DNA of 35,408 nucleotides, taken from NCBI GenBank assembly GCA_039795875.1, contig JBDKKY010000008.1, positions 1 through 35,408 of the forward strand, written 5' to 3'. The notes under the pieces are model-generated. The model had not been told where the DNA came from. It was given only the letters and a program-made list of their open reading frames with translations, and ran no database searches. Made by a program: the position numbers and the translations under genes. This document shows, in pieces, positions 21,557 through 29,059 of the stretch; within the stretch, counting starts at the first letter, position 1; every line of letters starts with the position of its first letter. This stretch comes from CAIZLB01 sp039795875. GTDB taxonomy: Bacteria > Patescibacteriota > Minisyncoccia > Phycocordibacterales > CAIZLB01.

Positions 21557-23284
21557 TTAATCCGCCAACTTCACATCGTGGGTGCTTCGACGAATACCGT
21601 CAGCCGACGTGAACCAGACCGCCAGAGCCGCTGCACCGTACTCGATGCTGTCTTGGATGGTTGCTCTGACCGACTCCGGTTGGGCGTGACAGAGGAGCAC
21701 CTGGATGGCAATGTACTCCTGGAGCCGCATGATAGCCTGGTCGTTACCTTCGTCAGCCAGCACCCAGGCGGGATGCCGAGTGTTGAAGGTAAGGATCCCT
21801 GTTTCAGGATCGAACTGATACAGATTGGGCTCGTCGAGCATTTGGTGATCGAAGATGAGCCCTGTACTGTGTCCTCTGACAAAGTGCCGTTTCTGGCCTT
21901 TAGGACCAGCCACGGCCATCGGGCTATGTCCATCTTTCGACGTTCTGCCATCTGTCGGGGTGCGAGCACTACCCTCACCTTTCTCAGTAGAGCGATCTCT
22001 CCCAACTCCACCGCCAGTTGTGATACCGGAGAAGCCTTCAGGGCGCTTTGCTTTCGGAGTTGGAGCATGAGTCTCCCCGACGTGGCCAAATTTGAATTTG
22101 TCCACAACCGATGTCTTGAGGTGGGCGTATGCAGGCATAGCGAGCATACTTTCCACCACTGACATGGAGCGTACGGCCAGTTGTTGGTGACGAACGGCCT
22201 TGCTGTCGTCTTTGGCCTCGTCGACCCACTGCTTACCGATCTCGGCGTACCATTTTTCGACGGCAACACCCAGATCAAGGTAGCCAGCATCTTGTTCGAA
22301 GGCCTGGCGTTCTGCTCTGAGTGTGACTCCTTCAGCGACGATTTCACCTTCGAACAGACCTGACGTGAGATGGGTCAAGATTCCTTCCGGAAAAAGGCCA
22401 CTGATGCGCAGATGCTTGATGGGGAAACGGAAATCATCGCCGTCCCTCCCGACAAGCACTTCTGTTCGTTGTTTGATGTGCCGTCCTTTCGTAACGCGAC
22501 GATACAAACGAAACGTCACTTTGCCAGTCTCGGTAGGCACAACGTGAACAGGCAGGGCCTCGCCGGTATATTCGGGCGCCTTGACGTCTTTTCTTTCTGT
22601 CACTGATCCATCTTCTTCGATGATGCGGATGGACAGAACCGTGCGAAGGCGACGCATGACGATGGCGAGCGTACTGGTGATTGTGGCCACCAATTGATCG
22701 ATATCGATGTTCGCGATGGCACGGTCGGTACTGAGACCCTCCATTCGGAGTTGGCTGGACCACCAGCACCCTTCCGGCAGGTCTGCATCCGTCAGTACTT
22801 GGACCGGGATTTCAGGATCTCGCTCGGTTGCGGCGATGGCCTTACAGTCAAATGTCCAACGGCGGTACTTTCTGTCTGCTCCCCTACGGGGCCGCGAAGT
22901 GAAAGTAAATCTCTCGCATTTGCCCAATGGAGAAATCAGGCCGATGCCAAACTGACCGATAGCATCCACGCCCTTGCGGTTGGTTGTTGCGACCGTATCC
23001 AGCGCCTGACCGAACTTTGTGGGTGTAGTGCCCTTGCCGTTATCAGAGATCGTCGCAAACCGCAGCCTGCGATTGACTTCAATCTCGATCCGGGAAGCCA
23101 TGACGTCAACGTCTACGGCGTTTTGAACTCCCTCGGCGAAGGTTTTGACCAGCGTTGGGTAGGCGCTAGCCAGACGCATGAGAGCGGCACCGTGATGGAA
23201 GCCGATCGCATGGCTATTACCACTGCCAGATTTATGGCGGCGGCGAAGTGGTTTGAGGGGTTTTCTGGTAGTGTGAGTTGTCAT
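21557..23284 (-). CDS. GHKL-fold (Hsp90/MutL-type) ATPase
   Basis: A 575-residue protein whose N-terminal part has the Bergerat ATP-binding site: Glu51-Gly-Val-Gln-Asn55-Ala-Val-Asp58 (motif N), ISDNGKG with Asp81 and Gly83 (G1) and IGQFGIGL at 109-116 (G2). This order is found in Hsp90, MutL, topoisomerase VI and MORC proteins. Residues 200-350 are beta/alpha and may be the S5-type transducer. Residues 420-460 are a Gly/Ser/Thr-rich linker. The C-terminal part (FNTRHPAWVLADEGND, MRLQEYIAIQVLLCHAQPES) is helical and unknown to me. There is no HTH, kinase or mismatch endonuclease motif. The first 20 residues are very basic. It is the last gene of a three-gene minus operon; GC-rich and unlike the flanking genes. 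Role unknown; ATP-gated DNA or protein remodelling is inferred. Confidence 0.8.
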   Translation of the reverse strand: MTTHTTRKPLKPLRRRHKSGSGNSHAIGFHHGAALMRLASAYPTLVKTFAEGVQNAVDVDVMASRIEIEVNRRLRFATISDNGKGTTPTKFGQALDTVATTNRKGVDAIGQFGIGLISPLGKCERFTFTSRPRRGADRKYRRWTFDCKAIAATERDPEIPVQVLTDADLPEGCWWSSQLRMEGLSTDRAIANIDIDQLVATITSTLAIVMRRLRTVLSIRIIEEDGSVTERKDVKAPEYTGEALPVHVVPTETGKVTFRLYRRVTKGRHIKQRTEVLVGRDGDDFRFPIKHLRISGLFPEGILTHLTSGLFEGEIVAEGVTLRAERQAFEQDAGYLDLGVAVEKWYAEIGKQWVDEAKDDSKAVRHQQLAVRSMSVVESMLAMPAYAHLKTSVVDKFKFGHVGETHAPTPKAKRPEGFSGITTGGGVGRDRSTEKGEGSARTPTDGRTSKDGHSPMAVAGPKGQKRHFVRGHSTGLIFDHQMLDEPNLYQFDPETGILTFNTRHPAWVLADEGNDQAIMRLQEYIAIQVLLCHAQPESVRATIQDSIEYGAAALAVWFTSADGIRRSTHDVKLAD

Positions 23285-23345
23285 ATTTTTTGAATGCTGT
23301 TATTTCTGAATGCTGTTTGCTGATTGCTGAATGCTTTGTTTATAG
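23285..23345 (-). repeat. short imperfect repeats in the intergenic leader
   Basis: The 61-nt gap before the GHKL start contains four copies of a TGA(A/T)TGCT element (plus-strand reading) at 23291, 23307, 23321 and 23328, the first two as TGAATGCTGTT. On the coding strand this reads as CAGCATTCA/CAGCAATCA units. No Shine-Dalgarno sequence is present. Confidence 0.6.
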
Positions 23346-24158
23346 TTATTTGCCACCACGGGCTTTTTCTCCACACAACCCGATGAGGGCCGTGCTGAGT
23401 TTAAAGACTCCGCCGGTTGGTGGGGATGGGGTTTGTTCCCTAAGTTTTCTCCGTAGCTGTACTCCTCGATCGGTACTATCATTCGCGAGTCGTTGAACCA
23501 GCGGCAGAAGCTCCATCATTCGAGGTCCGATCAAGGCAAACTCACCATCGCTGAGAGGCTTGCTTATATCTGTTGAGACCGCAATGGTAACAGTTGTTGC
23601 TGTGACTGATTTGGGTTCGCCTCTGAACTGAGCATTGGGGCATATGGCCTTGATGGCAGCTTCAATTCGTGTGCGCTCGGCAGTGAGTTGCTTCTCATAG
23701 TCGCCCAACACTCGATCCAACACACGTTGACGCTCAGGCATGATGCCTTGACGAACGAACGCTGCAGCAAGAATAGATTGGGATTGTGCATATTCTGCCT
23801 CCTTCGCCAACTGTTCGGCAGTGACAACTCCAAATACCAACAGTTCCCGCAGCTTCCAAATTGTGTCCGTCACATTACCCAAAGGGTACTCGGTGACGTC
23901 AATTCCAGCTGTGTTGATGAGGTATAGGAGCGTCAGAAGATGAACACCTCTCGGCGCTGAATCTTCCGTTGCCCAAACAGCGAACGTACGTGGAGAACAA
24001 TGCAGGATGGGCGCAAGTTGCTCTCTTTTGTCTGAAGCGTGCACAACAGGTTGTCTTAGGCGCGCGAGATCTGGCGGAGCCACGAGGCCCAACCTTATCA
24101 ACGCCGTGGGAGCGGCAGTGCTAAGTGGTTGGAGTTTTGATGATGGGTTATTTGTCAT
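23346..24158 (-). CDS. hypothetical protein with putative HTH, middle gene of the GHKL operon
   Basis: A 270-residue soluble protein. Residues 43-80 (DKREQLAPILHCSPRTFAVW, then ATEDSAPRGVHLLTLLYL) resemble a helix-turn-helix of the XRE type with a following helix. The centre (residues 125-175) is helical and charged (EQLAKEAEYAQSQSILAAAF, VLGDYEKQLTAERTRIEAAI). The C-terminal part has a beta stretch (SVTATTVTIAVSTD) and a basic end. It could bind DNA and partner the ATPase or regulate the operon; this is inference from the HTH-like stretch and operon position. The 44-nt gap after the 80-residue gene has no ribosome binding site, but contains ATCCTGAA twice. Confidence 0.65.
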   Translation of the reverse strand: MTNNPSSKLQPLSTAAPTALIRLGLVAPPDLARLRQPVVHASDKREQLAPILHCSPRTFAVWATEDSAPRGVHLLTLLYLINTAGIDVTEYPLGNVTDTIWKLRELLVFGVVTAEQLAKEAEYAQSQSILAAAFVRQGIMPERQRVLDRVLGDYEKQLTAERTRIEAAIKAICPNAQFRGEPKSVTATTVTIAVSTDISKPLSDGEFALIGPRMMELLPLVQRLANDSTDRGVQLRRKLREQTPSPPTGGVFKLSTALIGLCGEKARGGK

Positions 24159-24202
24159 TTTGGTAATGTCGTTTCAGGATTTCAATTCAATGTGTTCAGG
24201 AT

Positions 24203-24445
24203 TCAAAGGCGGACTGGCTCAGCATATTCGGCTCGCAGTCCTTTTTCGTGTTGATTTATGTTATCGAGTGTGACGTGTTGACCCGCGATCGGATCGGTGC
24301 CACCACTCCAACATCGGAGACTAAACGTTATGCTTTGCCCTGGAAGGATTCTTTGTCCTTCCAGTGGATAAGCCACAACGTATGGGTCTCCTCTTGGTGG
24401 AGCGGTGACAATTTTCCTAATTTTTGCTTTTAGGGTTGTATCCAC
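24203..24445 (-). CDS. small protein, first gene of the GHKL operon
   Basis: An 80-residue protein starting at a GTG (VDTTLKAKIRKIVTAPPRGD). Alternating hydrophobic residues (YVVAYPLEGQRILPGQSITF, SLRCWSGGT) and the ending KGLRAEYAEPVRL suggest a compact beta-barrel-like domain. Support for coding: it directly follows a strong promoter and a 78-nt leader, stops 44 nt before the HTH-like gene, and has ordered amino-acid composition. The leader just before the GTG is C/A-rich, as in the other cassettes. The start could be elsewhere because no ribosome binding site marks it. Function unknown. Confidence 0.55.
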   Translation of the reverse strand: MDTTLKAKIRKIVTAPPRGDPYVVAYPLEGQRILPGQSITFSLRCWSGGTDPIAGQHVTLDNINQHEKGLRAEYAEPVRL

Positions 24446-24475
24446 TTTTATGTGAGTTTTGGATTGTTAAGGTTC

Positions 24476-24499
24476 GGGATGGAAAATCCCTTTTCAGGG
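24476..24499 (-). promoter_or_regulatory. alternative hairpins in the GHKL operon leader
   Basis: CCCT-GAAA-AGGG (24488-24499) and GGGAT/ATCCC (24476-24490) share the bases 24488-24490 and cannot form together. They lie between the transcription start and the first gene. This could be an attenuation or protein-responsive switch, or chance. Confidence 0.3.
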
Positions 24500-24529
24500 A
24501 AGCCTAACTTACTCGGTCAGGTTGGGTAA

Positions 24530-24558
24530 TTTCTATCATGAATAACCTGTATTGTCAA
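24530..24558 (-). promoter_or_regulatory. promoter of the GHKL operon
   Basis: On the minus strand: perfect TTGACA (24553-24558), a 17-bp spacer and TAGAAA (24530-24535). It is divergent from the RNA promoter at 24621. Confidence 0.7.
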
Positions 24559-24620
24559 CGTTATTCGCCAGTTATTTTGCATGACAAAACAGTCTATTTT
24601 CTAGGTCTTTTTTGAGGTAG

Positions 24621-24648
24621 TTGACAAATCCTACAGGTGTGCTATTAT
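24621..24648 (+). promoter_or_regulatory. promoter of RNA candidate 1
   Basis: Perfect TTGACA, a 16-bp spacer and TATTAT with an extended TG. It faces away from the GHKL operon promoter, about 60 bp away. Confidence 0.75.
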
Positions 24649-24654
24649 GACTGT

Positions 24655-24960
24655 GTGCCCGACGCATTCCCGCTTGTTCGCGAGCGGTCCAGCATGAATC
24701 GGACACATTGACCCGCACCATCATGAAAACGAGTATTTGAGCGCCAAGACCATAAACGGCGCCACAACAACAATACTGCTGTGAGGAAGTCCTTGCAGGA
24801 GTTGGTCAGCCTTCTGAGTTACTATGGACATACGGACCTGAAGGTATACATATATCATGTCTGGGAGCTGCTAAGTTGTAACAGTCTCCTTCAATCTACA
24901 ACGACCTCCGTCCCTCATTGGCGAAACTCGCCCCTGAGACCGACGGAGTGTTTTTATTTA
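24655..24960 (+). ncRNA. putative structured RNA 1, divergent from the GHKL operon
   Basis: About 305 nt between a strong promoter and a strong terminator. Only very short frames lie in its first half (19 codons from a GTG at about 24658; MKTSI). A GTG frame at 24781 runs through the terminator and is rejected. Local hairpins: CCGCT/AGCGG at 24670-24687, GTCC/GGAC at 24687-24704, GCGCC/GGCGC at 24741-24762. No match to known housekeeping RNA motifs was seen. Its place directly beside the ATPase operon suggests a shared function, but this is inference. Confidence 0.45.
24906..24955 (+). terminator. terminator of RNA candidate 1
   Basis: CTCCGTC/GACGGAG with inner CTCA/TGAG and GGCG/CGCC stems, followed by TTTTTATTT at 24951. 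Confidence 0.9.
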
Positions 24961-24987
24961 CCTATTTTTAAAGCCTGTTTGATATAC

Positions 24988-25016
24988 TTGACACCACAGT
25001 CAGGACATGCTATGAT
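24988..25016 (+). promoter_or_regulatory. promoter of RNA candidate 2
   Basis: Perfect TTGACA, a 17-bp spacer and TATGAT with an extended TG. It shares the 13-mer CAGGACATGCTAT with the HIT gene promoter at 30525. Confidence 0.75.
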
Positions 25017-25022
25017 CTAAGT

Positions 25023-25256
25023 GTCACCCACAGTTGTTCCGACTTTTAAAGTCCGACTCCACATCGTGACCCAGCCTTCACCATTGTTATAACCCCAACC
25101 GAACAAGCACGTCTAACACCCCTCTAAAAAACCCCGTTCCAATCAAAACAGAACGGCCGCAGCGATGCAGGAGGGGCTAGCCCAAAACGAGAAATATACC
25201 CCGCGGGGTCTCAACAACTCCCAACCCGGCGTAACACCCGGGTTTTTATTTTTTCC
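25023..25256 (+). ncRNA. putative structured RNA 2
   Basis: About 230 nt with its own promoter and terminator and no closed frame; an ATG frame at 25165 runs into the terminator and is rejected. Strong nested pairing: CCCCTC (25119-25124) with GAGGGG (25171-25176) around CCGTTC/GAACGG (25134-25156); the palindromes GACTTTTAAAGTC (25041-25053) and CCCCGCGGGG (25199-25208). The 3' end is the terminator AACCCGG/CCGGGTT. It lies in tandem with RNA 1 and ends just before the convergent valS stop. Confidence 0.45.
25223..25256 (+). terminator. terminator of RNA candidate 2
   Basis: The 7-bp stem AACCCGG/CCGGGTT is followed by TTTTTATTTTTT. It lies 5 bases before the stop codon of valS on the other strand. 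Confidence 0.9.
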
Positions 25257-25260
25257 AACT

Positions 25261-27396
25261 TTACCACTCCTCCACCATCAACAACTCTTTCTTCCCCATA
25301 TCAACCCAAATCTCTTCAGTCACAAACGGAATAAACGGATGAGCCATTTTTAATACTTCAATAAACATTCCTCTCAACAAAATTCTTGCAGTTTTCTTGG
25401 TTGGTTCATCAGCTTCAGGATTATTTAAAGTCTTTTTTATCTCCTCGATAACAATATCGGCGAAGTCATGCCATATATAGTGATACATTGCCTCTGAGGC
25501 AAGATGAAGTTGATAGTCTTCGATATGTTTGCCGATCTCTTCTTTAGCAGCGAACAATCTCTCAGTCAAAGGTGATCTTGTTTTTTCTATATCATGGTCA
25601 GCTTCAGTTGTATTCTCAAATACAAACCGTGCAATATTCCACAATTTATTTACAAACTTTTTATAAGCTCTGACTTTTTCTTCAGCCAAAGACATATCGT
25701 TTCCAGGAGTATTTCCAACAAGCAAGGCCATTCGAAGAGCGTCCATACCAAAGTTGTCAGCTAGATCAATAGGGCTCATTACATTACCTTTTGATTTACT
25801 CATCTTTTGTCCTTTTGGATCAAGAACCATGCCGTGAAGATATATATCTTTAAACGGAACTTTGCCCGTCAAATACAAACCAAAAATAACCATTCGTGGA
25901 ACCCACTTGAACACAAGGTCGCGACCACATTCCATCAATTGTGTTGGATAAAACTTTTTGAAATCCTCGCCACTAAAGCCCAATGTTGCGACAGGCCACT
26001 GCCCTGAAGAAAACCAGGTGTCAAATGTATCAGCGTCTCGGACCCATCCTTCCCCGTCCGGTTGTTCTTTACTGATTGTGAATTCTTCTTCCGTTGTGCC
26101 TTTATTTTTAAACCAAGCTGGAATAGGAATACCCCAAACAATTTGTCGGGAAATGTTCCAGTCGATTGGATTACTCATCCAATATTCGTAGACTTTTCTA
26201 AACTGATCACTGACGAAAGAAATGTCTCCATTTTTTGAAGCAGCCAGAGCTTTTTCAGCCAGAGGCTTCATGCTTACAAACCATTGATCTCGCAACTGTG
26301 GTTCAATAGGCGTCTCACATTTGTAACAAACAGGAACAACATTTTTATAAGCTTCATTAACCTTAAGAATCAGTCCTTTATTTTTCAAAATCTCAACGAC
26401 TTGTTTTCGGCCCTCTGTAGTGGCTCGTAAGCCTTTGAGAGCTCCTGCAACCTCTGTTAACTTTCCATATTCATCTATGACCTGAACCATGTCCAAGTTG
26501 TGTCTTTGGGCAATCTGGAAGTCCACAGCACTATGCCAAGGCGTAATAGTCATAGCACCAGTACCGAATTCCATATCAATATAATCATCCTTGATGATCG
26601 TAAATGTTTGTGGGCCATTAATCCATTCAGCTGTAAATTGATCTCCTTCATTCCATTTTTTATATCGACTATCTTCAGGGTGTACCACGATATATTTATC
26701 ACCAAATTTAGTTTCCGGTCGTGATGTTCCAATTTCAAATTCACCCAACTTAAACGTATAAAAAGGGGTGTTAAATTCTTTACTTACAGTTTCCACATCT
26801 GATAAAGAGGTTTGATGTTTTGAACACCAATTGCAGTCTCTTTTACCTCGATAAATCAACTCGTCATTAAACATTTTCACAAATGTATCTTGAACACCGC
26901 TTACAACCTGCGGATCTAGAGTAAATGTATCTCGACTCCAGTCAGCAGAAACACCAATCCGTTTTACTTCTCCGGTTATAGTGTCTTTGTTGGCAATAGT
27001 AAAATCGTAAATCTCTTTGTACAATTGATCTCTGTCCATACCAAAACGAGTTCGTCCTTCTTTCTCTAGTTTTTTTTCATACACAACTTGTGTCTCGAAA
27101 CCTGCATGATCAGAACCAGGCAAAATCAAGACTCTGTGTCCTTTCATACGCATATATCGCCCGATAACATCTTTCAGCGTTCCATCAAGCGCGTGGCCGG
27201 CATGGAGACGGCCATTTGCATTTGGTGGCGGCATGATAGTTGTCCAGGTAGGAGCATTGTCGAATCGAGCCGGCAGTTTATCAGGATTAAAAAAACCAGA
27301 TTCTATCTCACGTGCATAGACAAGACCCTCGACGGCCGCAGCTTCGTAGGGTTTTGTATATTTGGCAAATGGGCCGGTCAAATCTGGTCTAGTCAT
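25261..27396 (-). CDS. valS: valyl-tRNA synthetase, short form
   Basis: Class I synthetase charging tRNA-Val, with an editing domain that removes Thr. I choose the ATG at 27396 (MTRPDLTGPFAKYTKPYEAA): an ATG nine bases earlier overlaps the -10 box TAGTAT. The HIGH region reads MPPPNANGRLHAGHALDGTL, then GSDHAGFETQVVYEKKLEKE; the editing (CP1) domain shows TSRPETKFGDKYIVVHPED and GTGAMTITPWHSAVDF; then ISRQIVWGIPIPAWF and the KMSKSKGNV loop, and the anticodon domain ends AHPFIPFVTEEIW. The protein stops soon after (711 residues against about 950 in E. coli), so the C-terminal coiled-coil arm is missing. No T-box or terminator seen. RNA 2 converges on its 3' end. Confidence 0.94.
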   Translation of the reverse strand: MTRPDLTGPFAKYTKPYEAAAVEGLVYAREIESGFFNPDKLPARFDNAPTWTTIMPPPNANGRLHAGHALDGTLKDVIGRYMRMKGHRVLILPGSDHAGFETQVVYEKKLEKEGRTRFGMDRDQLYKEIYDFTIANKDTITGEVKRIGVSADWSRDTFTLDPQVVSGVQDTFVKMFNDELIYRGKRDCNWCSKHQTSLSDVETVSKEFNTPFYTFKLGEFEIGTSRPETKFGDKYIVVHPEDSRYKKWNEGDQFTAEWINGPQTFTIIKDDYIDMEFGTGAMTITPWHSAVDFQIAQRHNLDMVQVIDEYGKLTEVAGALKGLRATTEGRKQVVEILKNKGLILKVNEAYKNVVPVCYKCETPIEPQLRDQWFVSMKPLAEKALAASKNGDISFVSDQFRKVYEYWMSNPIDWNISRQIVWGIPIPAWFKNKGTTEEEFTISKEQPDGEGWVRDADTFDTWFSSGQWPVATLGFSGEDFKKFYPTQLMECGRDLVFKWVPRMVIFGLYLTGKVPFKDIYLHGMVLDPKGQKMSKSKGNVMSPIDLADNFGMDALRMALLVGNTPGNDMSLAEEKVRAYKKFVNKLWNIARFVFENTTEADHDIEKTRSPLTERLFAAKEEIGKHIEDYQLHLASEAMYHYIWHDFADIVIEEIKKTLNNPEADEPTKKTARILLRGMFIEVLKMAHPFIPFVTEEIWVDMGKKELLMVEEW

Positions 27397-27403
27397 ACAG
27401 ACC

Positions 27404-27409
27404 ATACTA
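27404..27409 (-). promoter_or_regulatory. -10 box, leaderless start of valS
   Basis: TAGTAT on the minus strand 7 nt before the chosen ATG at 27396; it overlaps and so disfavours the upstream ATG at 27405. Confidence 0.55.
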
Positions 27410-27428
27410 TCACAAAAATAGCTAGAAT

Positions 27429-28859
27429 CTAAGCCTTTTCTGGATCAAAAACAGGGTCAAACAGACTAGGTGTCGTGTCACCATTTAGTAGAGTAGCGAT
27501 ACGTTTTGACGACCAGATAGATGGCAAAAGACCGATACCATTACAACCAAGATTGTACATCAATACATCGTGACGTGGATCAAAACCTACCATTCTGAGA
27601 CCATTGGCCGTATAGCCCATAAGACCGTGCCATACAAACTCTATGTGACCTTCATCAGCTTTTTTATATTCAAAATTTTCTTTAGCAAATTGTTCGAAGT
27701 CGTCTTTGATTTCTTTTCCATACACATGATCTTTGCTGTACAGACTACTATCTTCCATGATGTATTCTTTGCCGCCGAGACAAAAAAGATTTTTCGGATG
27801 AGCATTATCGCCGAGGTCATATGGTCGGCGAGTGGCATAGATGTATTCACCTTTGTAAATAATATCTCGATCTGGATCTACATGTAGTTGTTTGGCGATC
27901 TCATCTGGCTCGTCAGCTTCTTTGCCAAAATAAGCCCGCGCCGATGGATTCTGGTCCATGTTTTCAGTCCGAGCATACATATACCCCACCAGACCCTTAA
28001 CATGTTTGTGAAATGTAAAATCCAGATTGTCTTTCTCTGCTTCAATCTTGAAATGCTCAAAGCCATTCGTACACATGATCACTTTTTTGGCAGTAATTTT
28101 CTTTCCAGATGCAACTTCAATCTCAGCATGATTATCTTTCAATAACACACTAGTCACTGGTGATTTTTCATATACTTCGATCCGCTTGATACCATATGTA
28201 GCAATCAGATAAGAAATAAGCTGTTCTGTTAGGACAGCACTATTGAGGCATCCTTTTCGCAATGGGTAAGCGGCAATATAGGCAGGGTTAATGCTTTCAC
28301 ACAGTGACAAAATAGATTCATGAGGAATCACTTCATAGTACTGTGAATAGTTCTCTGGAATATTCATCTTACTAAGAAATTCTTCCGCAATATACATTTT
28401 GCGGTTATGCAACCCTCCTTCATGAGCGAGTGCAAGATCAGCCAACCTGTTGTGAATCTGAGTCTCTGTCGTATACACATCGTAACCAATAAATGTAGAG
28501 TACGTCATGGTCAGCTCGGCATCACGAATCACTTCCTCCAACATCAACCATGCTGACTCTATGCACTTCAATGCCTCTACAGATTCTTGGAGACCATATT
28601 CGGCGACCAACGAGGTCAGCGATCGTTCCAATTCGGCGACTAACTGGCCACCATTATGACCGGTTGCACCATGAGCGATCTCCACAGCATCAATCAACAG
28701 AACCTTATGATTAGTATATTTTAAAATATAATACGCAGTCATCACACCGGAAATACCTCCACCAATAATACACACATCCGCCACAACGTCTGTCTCAAGT
28801 ATATATAGAGGTCTGTTCCTCTGTAATTGATATGTCCAAGGAGATTTTAAATTTTCCAT
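27429..28859 (-). CDS. FAD-dependent oxidoreductase (DAO family)
   Basis: A 476-residue flavoprotein of the D-amino-acid oxidase/glycine oxidase superfamily. The dinucleotide-binding motif is VCIIGGGISGVMTAYYIL near residue 30, followed by the family's GATGHNGGQL loop that contacts FAD. The order and the N-terminal extension with PWTYQLQRNRPL resemble gamma-glutamylputrescine oxidase-like proteins, but the substrate cannot be inferred. The C-terminal region has WHGLMGYTANGLRMVGFDPR and GCNGIGLLPS, typical of the second FAD-contact segment. Its ATG overlaps the stop of the 54-residue membrane protein gene (TAATG), so translation is probably coupled. Confidence 0.88.
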   Translation of the reverse strand: MENLKSPWTYQLQRNRPLYILETDVVADVCIIGGGISGVMTAYYILKYTNHKVLLIDAVEIAHGATGHNGGQLVAELERSLTSLVAEYGLQESVEALKCIESAWLMLEEVIRDAELTMTYSTFIGYDVYTTETQIHNRLADLALAHEGGLHNRKMYIAEEFLSKMNIPENYSQYYEVIPHESILSLCESINPAYIAAYPLRKGCLNSAVLTEQLISYLIATYGIKRIEVYEKSPVTSVLLKDNHAEIEVASGKKITAKKVIMCTNGFEHFKIEAEKDNLDFTFHKHVKGLVGYMYARTENMDQNPSARAYFGKEADEPDEIAKQLHVDPDRDIIYKGEYIYATRRPYDLGDNAHPKNLFCLGGKEYIMEDSSLYSKDHVYGKEIKDDFEQFAKENFEYKKADEGHIEFVWHGLMGYTANGLRMVGFDPRHDVLMYNLGCNGIGLLPSIWSSKRIATLLNGDTTPSLFDPVFDPEKA

Positions 28860-29023
28860 TATTTTTGGCTAAGAAGTTCCAGTGGAGAAGGGGCCGCTTC
28901 TAATACAGTGACAGTTTTTGAATATTGAATACCTATATAAAAACACCAAGCTGGTATCAGGGCGCACATTACCACAATGGCAAAGAGTCGGGCATGAGCC
29001 GAACGAGTTTGTGAGTTTAACAT
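28859..29023 (-). CDS. 54-residue single-pass membrane protein coupled to the oxidoreductase
   Basis: A frame starting MLNSQTRSAHARLFAIVVMC, with a short basic N-terminus, one transmembrane helix (LFAIVVMCALIPAWCFYIGI) and a tail ending LELLSQK. The stop TAA overlaps the start of the FAD oxidoreductase (TAATG). A TATTAT 6 nt before the ATG matches the leaderless spacing used by other genes here, and the codon use fits the AT-rich core. It may anchor or accompany the oxidoreductase at the membrane; this is inference from the overlap. Confidence 0.65.
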   Translation of the reverse strand: MLNSQTRSAHARLFAIVVMCALIPAWCFYIGIQYSKTVTVLEAAPSPLELLSQK

Positions 29024-29029
29024 AGTTCA

Positions 29030-29035
29030 ATAATA
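29030..29035 (-). promoter_or_regulatory. -10 box of the 54-residue protein / oxidoreductase pair
   Basis: TATTAT on the minus strand 6 nt before the ATG at 29023. Confidence 0.5.
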
Positions 29036-29059
29036 TCGTATAGGATCTATAACTTCAAC

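Noticed and set aside
21578..22162. 194-codon plus-strand open frame
   Set aside because: Antisense to the GHKL ATPase gene, whose motifs prove the minus-strand reading.
22694..23293. 199-codon plus-strand open frame
   Set aside because: Also antisense to the ATP-binding domain of the GHKL gene; no motif and no start signals.
24781..25020. GTG frame of 79 codons
   Set aside because: It runs through the RNA 1 terminator and the RNA 2 promoter.
25165..25353. ATG frame of 62 codons
   Set aside because: It runs through the RNA 2 terminator into the antisense of valS.
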